Made by a program: the position numbers and the translations under genes. 64,000 nt of DNA from Okapia johnstoni (Eukaryota; Chordata; Mammalia; Artiodactyla; Giraffidae), in the NCBI GenBank assembly GCA_024291935.2, contig CM044321.1, forward strand, positions 64,412,985 to 64,476,984. The letters run 5' to 3'. Below, piece after piece: positions 23,907 through 33,883 of this stretch. Position 1 is the first letter of the stretch, and every line of letters begins with the position of its first letter. The notes beneath the pieces were generated by a model. It saw only the letters and a list, made by a program, of their open reading frames with translations. It was not told the DNA's origin and did no database searches.

Positions 23907-24437
23907 CTTAAGACAAACCAACAGCAGCTTCTTCTGACATATACACAGACGCACACTCACCCCCGACGCACACTCAGCACACTTTTCCTCCATCCGATCC
24001 ACAGCCCGGCACACACTATGATCACGGGCAAGCGTAAATAAATACGGAAAGGGTTGATTATTTTGACTACTGGAAAAGCTTTGCTGGGTCTCGGCGCAAC
24101 TTTTGTTTTTATAACTGAGAAGGTGATCTCTGCACGCGTTTCTCTCACACAAGGAAGGATTCTTTAAAAGTGGAAGACAGACGGAGAGAGAGAGGAGGGG
24201 GGGAGGGGGGAAGAACAACCTTTCACTTTAAGGCCCGCTGAGCTCAAAGATAAAAGGCAGGGGAGAACGGCGCGAGGGATTCCCCGGCCGCCGCCGCACT
24301 TCGGAGAGACGCTTCTGGTATAGTTCCGAGCGCCGCGGCCCGTTTCTCCACCGAAGTTGGCTCCAGCTCTAGCAGCCGCGTTGGATCCCACAGCTTACTG
24401 CGAGACTCCGGTGTACAACCCGGATCTCTGCCCCAAC
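23907..24437 (+). other. MAB21L1: MAB21L1 5'UTR (predicted)
   Basis: From the predicted start to the base before the start codon there is one ATG other than the main one, giving a 7-codon upstream ORF at 24018-24041. CAGCAG at 23922-23927 lies where, as I recall, the human 5'UTR carries a polymorphic CAG repeat; here only two units are present. A purine tract at 24183-24212 holds runs of seven and six G that could fold in the mRNA. No intron is needed to connect the promoter with the CDS. Confidence 0.6.
24018..24041 (+). promoter_or_regulatory. Upstream ORF in MAB21L1 leader
   Basis: ATG at 24018 with A at -3, seven codons (MITGKRK) and a TAA stop at 24039-24041, about 400 nt before the main ATG. 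It is the only upstream ATG between the predicted cap site and the main start, so scanning ribosomes must pass it. Such uORFs commonly lower translation of the main frame; an effect here is inferred. Confidence 0.5.
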
Positions 24438-25517
24438 ATGATAGCGGCCCAGGCCAAGCTGGTTTACCATCTGAATAAATACTACAACGAAAAATGCCAA
24501 GCCAGGAAAGCTGCCATTGCCAAAACTATCCGGGAAGTCTGCAAAGTAGTTTCCGACGTCCTGAAGGAGGTGGAGGTGCAGGAGCCCCGGTTCATCAGCT
24601 CTCTCAACGAGATGGACAATCGCTACGAGGGCCTCGAGGTCATCTCCCCCACCGAATTCGAAGTGGTGCTTTACCTTAACCAGATGGGGGTGTTCAACTT
24701 TGTGGACGACGGCTCGCTGCCCGGCTGCGCCGTGCTCAAGTTGAGCGACGGCCGCAAGAGGAGCATGTCCCTCTGGGTGGAATTCATTACTGCTTCTGGC
24801 TACCTCTCGGCGCGCAAAATCCGATCCAGGTTTCAGACGCTGGTGGCTCAGGCGGTAGACAAGTGTAGCTACAGGGATGTGGTAAAGATGGTGGCGGACA
24901 CAAGCGAAGTGAAACTGAGGATCCGAGACAGGTACGTGGTGCAGATCACCCCGGCTTTTAAATGCACCGGGATCTGGCCCAGGAGTGCTGCCCACTGGCC
25001 ACTTCCCCACATCCCCTGGCCGGGACCCAACCGAGTGGCGGAGGTCAAAGCGGAAGGGTTCAATCTCTTGTCCAAGGAGTGCCACTCCCTGGCCGGCAAG
25101 CAGAGCTCGGCTGAGAGCGACGCCTGGGTGCTGCAGTTCGCGGAAGCGGAGAACAGACTGCAGATGGGGGGCTGCAGGAAGAAATGCCTCTCCATCCTCA
25201 AAACCTTGCGGGATCGTCACCTGGAACTACCGGGCCAGCCCCTCAACAACTACCACATGAAGACTCTGGTTTCCTACGAGTGCGAGAAGCATCCCCGGGA
25301 GTCGGACTGGGACGAGTCCTGCCTGGGCGATAGGCTGAACGGGATTTTGCTGCAACTCATCTCCTGCCTGCAGTGCCGGCGGTGTCCTCACTACTTCCTA
25401 CCGAACTTAGATCTGTTTCAAGGCAAACCTCACTCGGCTCTAGAGAACGCTGCCAAACAAACGTGGCGACTGGCGAGGGAGATCCTGACCAACCCGAAAA
25501 GTTTGGAGAAACTTTAG
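24438..25517 (+). CDS. MAB21L1: MAB21L1, Mab-21-like protein 1
   Basis: Single-exon CDS of 359 codons, the full known length of MAB21L1, starting MIAAQAKLVYHLNKYYNEKC and ending NPKSLEKL before TAG. The protein is a cGAS-like nucleotidyltransferase-fold (Mab-21) protein acting in eye, craniofacial and cerebellar development; no enzymatic activity is established. An N-terminal helix region (1-60) leads to the fold core. The acidic pair E73/E75 in PTEFEVV sits where cGAS has metal ligands. R51 lies in the segment hit by eye-malformation variants in the paralogue MAB21L2. The C-terminal half has a CxxCxxCxH cluster at 310-318 whose metal binding is unproven. H11, N17 and K19 fit L1 rather than L2, and the NBEA host gene settles it. 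The start is chosen because ATG 24438 has A at -3; the frame stays open upstream but without an ATG. The gene lies antisense in an NBEA intron. I see no lesions. Confidence 0.98.
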   Translation: MIAAQAKLVYHLNKYYNEKCQARKAAIAKTIREVCKVVSDVLKEVEVQEPRFISSLNEMDNRYEGLEVISPTEFEVVLYLNQMGVFNFVDDGSLPGCAVLKLSDGRKRSMSLWVEFITASGYLSARKIRSRFQTLVAQAVDKCSYRDVVKMVADTSEVKLRIRDRYVVQITPAFKCTGIWPRSAAHWPLPHIPWPGPNRVAEVKAEGFNLLSKECHSLAGKQSSAESDAWVLQFAEAENRLQMGGCRKKCLSILKTLRDRHLELPGQPLNNYHMKTLVSYECEKHPRESDWDESCLGDRLNGILLQLISCLQCRRCPHYFLPNLDLFQGKPHSALENAAKQTWRLAREILTNPKSLEKL

Positions 25518-26392
25518 AGGACAATTTTAATTGAGAGCCGAAATGTGATTATACTATTCATTCTTAAAAGTTCTCACGCAGTGTAAACTTCCTGTTCGAT
25601 TCCTATCTAATATTCCACCAGGCAGTGCAAACAATCTCTTCCTTCAAAAGGAGTGCTAATGCAACCGCTTAAGGCATCATCTCACCCACCCCTCCAAGGG
25701 GAGAAAAAGAAGTAGGGAGAGCAGATGGAGAACACCCCAAACCCACAAGTATTAGAAGACTTCTTTACAAAGGATTTCCTATCGCCCTTGAAAAGTACAC
25801 AGGAACACCCGGAAAACAGCCTGGCTGCAACGCAAGACCGCAGCAAACGCTGCCTAACTGTCTGAGGATTATAGCAATCTTGGCTGTGAGTAAACATGAT
25901 TTGGATATGCCATCTGAAGGAAAGTTTAATGTATATTTTGATTTGTAACAAATATTGTGATCTCACATTGTCTTTGAAAGTGTGGATGTTGGTGTTTTGT
26001 GATTTGGTGAACAAAAGTTAAATTGGCATTTTGGATACTTCCAGACATTTTCCACTAACAAAGACATAATTTAAAGGTAGATTTCCTCCTGGTATTTTTA
26101 TCTGTCTTTAAAAGTGTCTGAACTTTACAAAGTTTACATTTTGTTTCAAATATATTGCTTGTTCTATTTCTAACATTCCATAAATATACTTGAAATGTTA
26201 TTTAAATATATTCAAAGAAATTTGAATTCAGCTTATATAATAACGCTTGAATATCTGAATTATATATTTGAAAAATGCACTTGAAATACACTGGATAATT
26301 ACTTTTGTGATTTAGATTTTAATTTCTGTTGCTCGTTTTTATTTAATTAGAAGCTAATAAATGAAGTAAAATAAAACTTGTTGTGTCTCACT
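25518..26392 (+). other. MAB21L1: MAB21L1 3'UTR with poly(A) signals
   Basis: AT-rich sequence with several ATTTA-type motifs. Two AATAAA hexamers occur at 26356-26361 and 26370-26375, followed by GT-rich CTTGTTGTGTCTC (26377-26389), a good cleavage context near 26390. A further AATAAA at 26493-26498 could serve as an alternative. The exact end is inferred. Confidence 0.65.
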
Positions 26393-28114
26393 TTAAATCG
26401 TTCTCCTGTCAAAAGATGTAATGCTTCAATTTGAAAACTGAACCATTTGAATATTTTAAACATTTGAGAAATATGCTAATGAAATAATTAAAAATAAAAC
26501 CTTAAAATATTGGCAAAAAGCTCTTTTTGTATAGTTACACAATATAATGATCTACTGTTAGCTTCTGACTTACTTATAAAACTATTCCATTAGACAACAG
26601 AAACAATTTAAATCTACCTTTGAAAGCCTGCTCTTTTGGTTTAATATTTATGTAGAATTTTTGACACTATAAGGATGAAATATGTCATGACAGTCATGGT
26701 TGCTGAGTTAAAAATCAGACAAACTCCGAGAAAAATGAACTTAACAAAGTCCTAATAAAACTTTTGAAATTTGTATATGAAAACTATGCTACTAAAATGA
26801 AGGTAATTTCTGACCTAATATATGTCAAACCTTATTTTATGCAGTAAGGGTTCCACTGGCAGGATAAATTAATCAGAAATCCAAAATTACTGTTTACTTC
26901 ATAAAGCAAGCCAATGATAAAAGCATAAAGACAAACTTTAAATGATTTTAAATCAAATGCACTACATTCAAACTCATTTTCAAAATTCTATTCTTTTGGA
27001 GCTAGAAATAAAAGAAGTCCTGTGACTATCCTCCAGAGTATTTTAAGAGTCAACAAGTCTGGAAGGGGCTAATCACCTATGGGCCTTGGTTATTTAATTC
27101 AGGTGGAGGTAGATTTGAGACTTTTAATTGCTATTCCACAAATAGCATTTTATAAATGTTTTGCTTCTATATATAAATTAAACACAAATAATAAAGTTCT
27201 GGATCTTTGGGAGCATTTGTCTTTTGCTATTTTAGAACAATTGCCTCTGAAAAATAATTTAAAGGCAGATTTTTGTAAAATGATGCTTGTTTATCTAGCA
27301 TGACTTATGTTCTTGAATTGTTAGCCTCAGGAAAAAAGAGTTTACAAATGGTACAGTAACATAAAAGTTAAAAAAAAAACAATGGAATTGATTTCAGAAG
27401 AAACTTCAGAGGTATAAAGCTGCTGAATACTCAGGTTTTAAGTTTTACAAAATAAAATATAATAAACAAATATTTATGCATTTCAAATCATCCAAATATA
27501 TATTGTCCGGCACTACAACCATAGAAGACCTCGTCTTTAAACATCTGAGCGCCAATACATACTATGTATACACATTTTAAAGCAACGCTTCTCGGAGAAT
27601 CGATTTCTCTTCTTAAATTCACATATAAAACTCATTATTTCGGGAGATGGAAACTGGATGTAATAATGGATATGAATTTATATCTAAATGCCGTCCATAG
27701 TTTTCTTACAATCTTTTAACAAACAGTGATTCATACATCAATGTATACTTTTGGAAATTAAAAGTGACCTTAGTAAGAAATTCCACGAGCCCTTTCCCAG
27801 TCTTCCCAAAGAATCTGAGATGCTGTACCCCAGGGACTTGGGAGCAACTGGCTTCACTACCAAATCTGCCCAAATGCACACAAAGGCACTAGCATAGAGA
27901 GACTGTTAAAATGTAATAACAGGATTTAAGATGGTTACTATATTCTCCAATCCCATAAAATCGAGCAAGTGTTATTTCATTCATTTCATTTTCTGTGAGA
28001 AGGATGGGAATGTGCTCCCCTCCCCCACTGTCATTTAAAACCAAGCAAAATTGAAAACCACTTCCTGCCTGCCACAAAGCTACCAGTACTGCACGCGGAA
28101 TCATTTTAACTCAC
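26393..28114 (-). other. NBEA intron between MAB21L1 and the PH exon
   Basis: No repeat or gene recognised. The segment at about 27060-27300 has a low-complexity-free, homeodomain-site-rich character that could reflect conservation. The plus-strand open frame there (27079-27303) has no recognisable family. Confidence 0.45.
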
Positions 28115-28251
28115 TTTTGTGTCGATCTTCTTGAAGGCAGGATCATCCTCATCTACCTCGAAGTAGATTTCGGTCGTGGTGATGGAGAGGGTCCCTTTGG
28201 CCACCACTACAGGAGCGATGAGTTGGGCAGGAGTGCTGAGAACCACTGGAC
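28115..28251 (-). CDS. NBEA: NBEA exon, start of PH-BEACH domain
   Basis: A 137-nt coding exon. On the minus strand the acceptor TTCTTTCAG precedes GTCCAGTGG, and the donor is GTGAGT (complement ACTCAC at 28109-28114). Translation after the two bases that complete a split glycine gives [16 protein letters not shown], then [19 protein letters not shown] and ends KKIDTK, the beginning of the neurobeachin PH-BEACH domain. This domain packs against BEACH in a large neuronal scaffold that acts in post-Golgi and synaptic membrane trafficking. The upstream intron is phase 1 and the downstream intron phase 0. There are no stops or frame breaks. The paralogue LRBA is the main alternative, but the exact sequence and the MAB21L1 linkage point to NBEA. 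Confidence 0.97.
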
Positions 28252-29264
28252 CTGAAAGAACAGGGCACCAGAGGAGTCAGGCTGTGCCTCTTTGCCCCTT
28301 TCCTGCTCCCTCCTGGAAGGGTACCTCAGGTTTTTAAATATGCACTGAAAAAAATAGTGTCTATATTATGCGGCAAGCTCCTTTCATGTGAGATAGGTCT
28401 GCTTAGTTGTCACACACACAATACCTTATAACCAGACAGGAGATAATAATTCTATAAAAACCCAAGAGGTCACAAAATCGAATAAGTGACCCTCAGTAAG
28501 CAAGTTTGCAACCTCTGCCCAGATATCCTACATGGTTAGTGGGGCGCTGACATTAACCAACTTAAAAGTGCAAAATGACTCTCTAAGGCCCTGATTTTCC
28601 ATTGAGCACGCACAGGCTTTCCGTTCGGAAGAGACGCTCTGGGCAGTCAGCACGGTCCCCTAAGACCAGCCAACATGTAAATCCCGTCCACTGGGCAGCA
28701 GCGGCCCCCCAGGATGGGCGGGAAGATGTGAAGAGGTACAGGGTCTAATATATAAACCCCACTGCACTAACGGGTTCGCATCTTGCAGGAAGGTATCCCC
28801 ACGCGCACAGCACACCGATATACTCGCAAAACGCGGACGTTAAATACATTGTTTATGCAGAAAAGCAGGAAAATTGTAGCAGTGATTTTTTTTCTCACCT
28901 GGAATAAGCCAAACATTATCAAATTGTAAGACGACTGAACAAAACGATTCTCAGAAGAGCATCTGCAAAGTGCCCTTTCTCAACTTTGGGGACTAGAGAA
29001 ACTAAGCTTCAGTAAAGAGATTTTTAGAAAGTGTGCCTACTAAGGTGCTTACTTCGAATTCATTCCATCTGAGTTAAAGAAGAAAATTTAAAATCTCACA
29101 TATTAGAATATTAATTCAAAGGGGAAGGGGGTTACTTAACTGCCCCTTTAAGATTCCCTGTAGAGCGGGGGCATTCTTCGCTCCCCTCAAGCCTGTACTT
29201 AAAATATAGACTTAGAAAAAAAAATGTATTCTTATTCTGTAGCCAGGGCTCATTACATTCCCTT
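28252..29264 (-). other. NBEA intron next to the PH exon
   Basis: Non-coding. Minus-strand consensus donor CAG|GTGAGA with the exon side ending at 28899 is noted as a possible alternative first-exon donor. Otherwise no repeats are seen. Confidence 0.4.
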
Positions 29265-29297
29265 CCCTCCCCGCCTCCCCCCACCCCCAACCCACCC
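29265..29297 (-). other. G-quadruplex motif on the NBEA sense strand
   Basis: The plus strand is a C-run tract, so the minus strand reads GGG-T-GGG-TT-GGGGG-T-GGGGGG-AGGC-GGGG-A-GGG. With at least five G-runs of three or more and loops of 1-4 bases it satisfies the usual G4 rule strongly. It lies at the edge of the CpG island at 29340-30090. Confidence 0.85.
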
Positions 29298-29339
29298 TCT
29301 CCAGTACACACTTAAATGGGTCACAGTAACAGCAGGGGG

Positions 29340-30090
29340 AAAGCAATGAAAAGGCAGGTTCCCTGCGGCCGCTCAGGCCCGGGCCCCTCGCGCGCGGCGG
29401 CTCCTCGCGGGGAGACCCGTTCGCACCGCCGGAACCGCGGCGAGCAGGCCCGGCCTGGTCCCCGTCCCAGCGCGGGGACCGCGGCGGAGCCCGCGATTCC
29501 AGGGAGCGGCACACGCCGAGTCCACGACCGTCCTGCACAAAGCCGGGCGTTTCTGCTGCAGGAGGACCGGGGAGGAATCGGCCGGCTGTCGCGCTTAAAA
29601 GGAGGGGTGGTGGCTGTGGGGCAAACTGGGTGTCAGCCTGCATCCCGGTCGGGACCGCCCGGCCGGGGCGGGCTCACGCGGAGCCCCTGCTTTCACTCTG
29701 CCGCTTCCCAGCCCCTTCGAGCCCGCAGCCGGGGGGAGGCCGCCCGGCCCCGGGGCGCGCGCCGACTCCCGGCGCGAGTCTCGGGCGGGCAGCTTCCGCT
29801 GGGGCCGAGCGGAGTCGGGGGTCCGCCTTGGCTCCATAAGGTTTTTCTTTCCAAAGGGCGAGGCGGTCGATCTGAAGCGCCACTTTAAAGGCTCATCAAT
29901 CTTAATCTACGTTGCTCAAGTAATTATGCCCGAATCTCTTGTACGATTACAAGTGGATTTGGGTTTCTATTCCCCAGGCCCTCCTTTGTGTTTATTGGAG
30001 GGTCTGCGCGCGCGCTCCTCCGAAGCCCCCGCGCTCCGGCCGGTTCGAACCGCTCCCTTAACCCTTAAGCCGCCGTGTCGCTCGTCTGGA
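29340..30090. promoter_or_regulatory. CpG island upstream of the NBEA PH exon
   Basis: A dense GC/CpG block (for example CCCCTCGCGCGCGGCGGC at 29384-29401 and TCTGCGCGCGCGCTCCTCCG at 30003-30022) flanked by AT-rich intron. The open frames on both strands (up to 190 codons on plus) are compositionally driven and arginine/proline/glycine rich. The island lies 1.1-1.8 kb upstream, in NBEA sense, of the PH exon, so it may be an internal NBEA promoter or an outlying island of MAB21L1. Confidence 0.7.
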
Positions 30091-30587
30091 GGCCACTCTT
30101 CGTACTTCTCTTCGGGAGAAATCCGGGAGGTTTACTCTTGACTGGGGCGAGTTGAGAAAGAAGGTGACCTGATTCACATGGCAAACAGTGTCCTCCTACA
30201 CATCCTTGGGCCTTGATGAACCCTCAGCAAAGTCCTTATTCTAAACACGGAAAGCTACTTATCTCTGGTCTCATAGAATATTCTGGTATTTGGAGACGAT
30301 GAATGGTCAAAAACATTAAAAATGGCGAACTGCTTCATTCTCTTAAAAAACAGTTTAACATATCCAAACAATTAAACTGGAAAAAGATAAAAATCATGAT
30401 ACCTGTTATCAAAACCACAGAAACTGATTGACCGAAATACACGGTATTACGAATTTTAAGTACACAATTCCGTGAACTTTTAACGGGGAACACATTTCCG
30501 CTACCTGTTTCTCTGCCTTTCTGAAAGGCGACTGCGTTTCCTTTTGCTTTTACTCCAAACGCGTTCTATTGAATTGGGATTTTTTTC

Positions 30588-30610
30588 GGGGGGGGGGGCG
30601 GTTATAAAAG
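30588..30610 (+). promoter_or_regulatory. G-tract plus TATA-like site, possible cryptic promoter
   Basis: A run of about 12 G ending in GCGG is directly followed by TTATAAAAGGGC (TATAAAAG at 30603-30610), a strong match to the TATA consensus. It lies 0.5 kb from the CpG island. No ORF or splice donor identifies a transcript, so this is only a candidate. Confidence 0.3.
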
Positions 30611-30796
30611 GGCTTCGAACTGGTCCTTCTTTAAGAAAGGCACTCATGAAATATTCAGCCTTAATAGTGTGTCATTTTTACCCCTGTCCTTTGGAAATCT
30701 CCAATTACAACTTCCAATACCATAGCATGTTTAAGGAGCGCTGAGTCGTTTTGTTGTAGCCTTCAGGGAGCAAACCAGCCGCAGAGAGAACAGAGT

Positions 30797-30840
30797 TAAT
30801 CCACTACAGCGAACAGAGAGGGGATTATGTTTTAATCCCC
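30797..30840. promoter_or_regulatory. Cluster of three TAATCC homeodomain sites
   Basis: TAATCC at 30797-30802 and a perfect inverted pair GGGGATTA (30820-30827) / TAATCCCC (30833-30840) with a 5-bp spacer. TAATCC is the core bound by K50 (bicoid, OTX/CRX, PITX) homeodomains. Binding is inferred. Confidence 0.4.
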
Positions 30841-31999
30841 TTTGGGGGAGCCTCTGGATTTTAGGGATCCGATGTTAAAATGTTTACGTAAGGCACGGTC
30901 ACAAACCAGCACCCACCATCTTCCACGTGGAAGATCTGGTTATTTGGAAACCTTGGATTCCTTTCCAAATAAAAACAGAAAGGGCAGCATGTCTAGACGT
31001 CAGAGACAGAGTGATGTGGCAGATTCTGTTCTAGAAGATAACTAGATACATATTTAATCTCCTGTTTGGTGTAGGGAATTGGGGACTGGATGCAGATCTA
31101 TTCATGCTAACCGCTTCTATGGTAATAAAAGGATCCATTATATCAATTCAGGCGCACACAGAAATAAAGTGATGGATATTAAAAGATAGTGAAACAAATG
31201 GATGGAACCAAACCACCTCCCTTTGTGTTGCTACATCCAATGGTTTAAAATTCTACCATCAAAACTGGTAACTAAAGAAAAAATAAATGTTACTTACCTT
31301 TTAGAATTGGCACTATAATGTCTAAGAAGTATTGATCCATTACTATTTGAGAGGACAGAGATATGACTTGCTGTTAATTTAGATGCTAATTTAAAATCTG
31401 AACTAGAACAAAGATTACCCAAGCATAATGGAAACTCTTCAGAAGAATTAACCTCTCTTTAGAGCCATGGGATCTTTATTCGGTGGCAGGGTAGAGTAGA
31501 AAATACATATGTTTTATATTTAGGAAGGGAACTATTCATCAAATATATTTTTAAAAGTAGAATGTTAAAAACCACTTGTGGGTTCGGAGGATTTTACTGA
31601 GAACAAAATTCTAAGCCTAGAAGTCATGATGCATCAACTTTTAAACAGAACTTTACAGTTTACACAGGTCTTTTACATTTTTACTTAACAGCTAGTTCAA
31701 GAGTCACCATTTGGGGGCTATGGATGTATCAATACCCTCCTGCCCAAAACCACCAGGAACACAACTGGAGTTGAGAAGGCAGTGCTGACTGGTCACTGCT
31801 GTGAGGGAGACATGGGAAGGAACCACGAGATGACTAGGTAAGAGGGTGTCAGAAAGGACTTGCTGTAGGATCAGAGCTCTGGTTAAGTAATTTGGGGAAG
31901 GATTTAAAGGAGCAGAGCTTTGCTTTGGATTGGGTTCTGTCAGGGATTGGCCATAATTCTGTGACTGGATACCTTAATAAATCTTATCTAGGACTAGAC

Positions 32000-32188
32000 C
32001 TTCCCTGGTGGCTCGGATGGTAAAGACTTTGCAGTGTAGGAGACTGGGTTTCTATCCCTGGGTCAGGAAGATCCCTTTGAGAGGGAAATGGCAACCCACT
32101 CCACTATTCTTACCTGGAGAAGTCCATGGACAGAGGAGCCTGGTGGGCGACAGTGCATGGGTTCACAAAGAGTCGGACACAACTTAGT
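32000..32188 (+). mobile_element. Bov-tA SINE
   Basis: Bov-tA with head CTTCCCTGGTGGCTCGGATG and terminus AGAGTCGGACACAACTTAG. Perfect 10-bp target-site duplication GACTAGACCT at 31992-32001 and 32189-32198. It marks the right edge of the repeat-free island. Confidence 0.93.
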
Positions 32189-32640
32189 GACTAGACCTAG
32201 GCTAATACTGTAATTGATAGAGAAGTAGCAGTCACTCCTATAAGGAGGAAAGGAGGATGTTAATGTTCAGGTGAGTTGTATAGAGTAATCTTGCTTTGTC
32301 TGTGCTTAGACAAAATTATAGTGGTTTTTTTGCCTCACATCATCATGTGGACTTGTCTGATCCTGGTGTTCTGTGAGGTTGTTTATGTTCAACAGGAGAA
32401 CACCATGACAGAGCTATGAGCCCCAGGCCAGCTCCCAGTGATCCTGAGGCCTCCTTGTAAGGGTCAGGTCAGTTTCCTGAGGTCAGAGGCTACTTTTCTC
32501 TTCCTTAGATTCAGGAGTTAATCATTTTTTTTAGGGAGGGGGTCAACAGCATTCCAGCTATTAAAAGTCAATTATGGTGATTAAATTCTCAAACTGCTAA
32601 AATTCTTACAAACTTCAATATAAAGCAAGACAAAGAATAT

Positions 32641-32697
32641 ATGTGTGTATATGTATATATATATATATATATGTACGTATATATATATATATATATA
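32641..32697. repeat. (TA)n microsatellite with TG/TATG interruptions
   Basis: Interrupted TA repeat of about 57 bp containing a near-palindromic ATGTACGTAT centre. Confidence 0.95.
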
Positions 32698-33707
32698 GGG
32701 ACAAGGAGTTGAAATTCAATTAAAATTGGCATCGTTACCATTACTTGATGACTTTTAGTTGGCAAAAAATATACTTAGTGTACATAAAATTATGATATAG
32801 AGACACTTGAATGTTTTCTAAACCTAGTTTAATATTAATAAGTTTTATTAGCTATATGGATTTACTCCAACCTCACTTACTCTGAAACCATATGTTCAAT
32901 TTGCTGTTGGAACACGTAAAAGACCATTATTTGGGGATAATAAGCATTGACTAATCTTTGTAAAATTACCAAACTTACAGTCCTGCATTATTTAGAAGAA
33001 GTAAAACTAATGTGAGATTCTTTATGTTTAGTGGAAAAGGATATCATTCCAGAAAATTTTAGGATAAAAATATAGTATGTAAAATTTTACAAACACTTCT
33101 ATAGTGAGAATAGAATTTGTAGGAAAATAACTCACGGCAGGAGTGACCGAACATATCTAAAATATTTATTGCTGCTTTGAACTTATTTTTAAGTAGGGCA
33201 CTATCAATTTAAAAGAATGTTTACACCATAGGATTACATGAATGAAATGTTTAATCTCAAAGCAACTGAAGACTATGAGAATATGAGAAAGCTGGAACTT
33301 TGTTTTGGAATCCTAGGAAAACTTTAATCATTAAGAAAATGGAAGTGTTTGTGTATGTGCCTAAGGGCGAGGGCAGTTAGGGGTGAATGTTGCAGAAAAT
33401 TTGAGTTTCCTACTACCCAGAGTAGTTTCCTGGGTTTCAAGCATTTGAAATGCCTCAGAAAAAAAGGAAAGTAACAAAACGTCTACAAGTGACTCTTTTC
33501 TTTATATGCAGAAAATATTGATAGTGGTCCAAATATACTACCAGAATAATGATGCTCTGAGATTTTCAAAAACTTTTCTTGCAGTGAAAAGAATAAAAGA
33601 ATTCCAGAATATTTTTGCTTAAATCAGGAAAACATAACTTGAACAACTCATAGCATATATAACCCAAGAGTAATAAATTTTCATTCCAGCATTATCACCT
33701 CCTTCCC

Positions 33708-33710
<3 letters not shown>

Positions 33711-33754
<44 letters not shown>
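33711..33754. repeat. (CA)n microsatellite
   Basis: 22 uninterrupted CA units. Its complement explains the valine/cysteine run of a minus-strand open frame. Confidence 0.97.
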
Positions 33755-33756
<2 letters not shown>

Positions 33757-33883
33757 TCCCCACACTACCGATTATAAACACTCTATAAATCCAAATTTTA
33801 TACCCAAGAAATGGGTGCCCAAGAAATTTTTGTGCCCAAGAAATGGCCTCTTTATGCTCTTTGGTGACTTTTTGAACATAAGT

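Larger units (their letters stand above)
30091..31990. other. NBEA intron with possible regulatory sites
   Basis: No gene or interspersed repeat recognised. Contains the inverted pair of TAATCC sites at 30820-30840 and the TATA-like site at 30603, listed separately. The part at 31700-31980 is more GC-balanced and may be an old unrecognised repeat. Confidence 0.4.
32199..33883. other. NBEA intron, no gene seen
   Basis: No gene. A GC-balanced stretch at 32380-32510 may be an old LTR or DNA-transposon relic that I cannot name. Two microsatellites within are listed separately. Confidence 0.4.

Noticed and set aside
24357..24437. 27-codon in-frame extension upstream of the MAB21L1 ATG
   Set aside because: It begins at TTG with no ATG, and the family protein starts at MIAAQ. 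The canonical 359-codon length is reached from 24438.
24369..25220. 283-codon open frame antisense to MAB21L1
   Set aside because: Shadow of the conserved CDS on the other strand; histidine/leucine-rich with no domain, promoter or splice signals.
29212..29888. Open frames up to 190 codons in the CpG island near the NBEA PH exon
   Set aside because: Same compositional effect; frames overlap on both strands and lack motifs.
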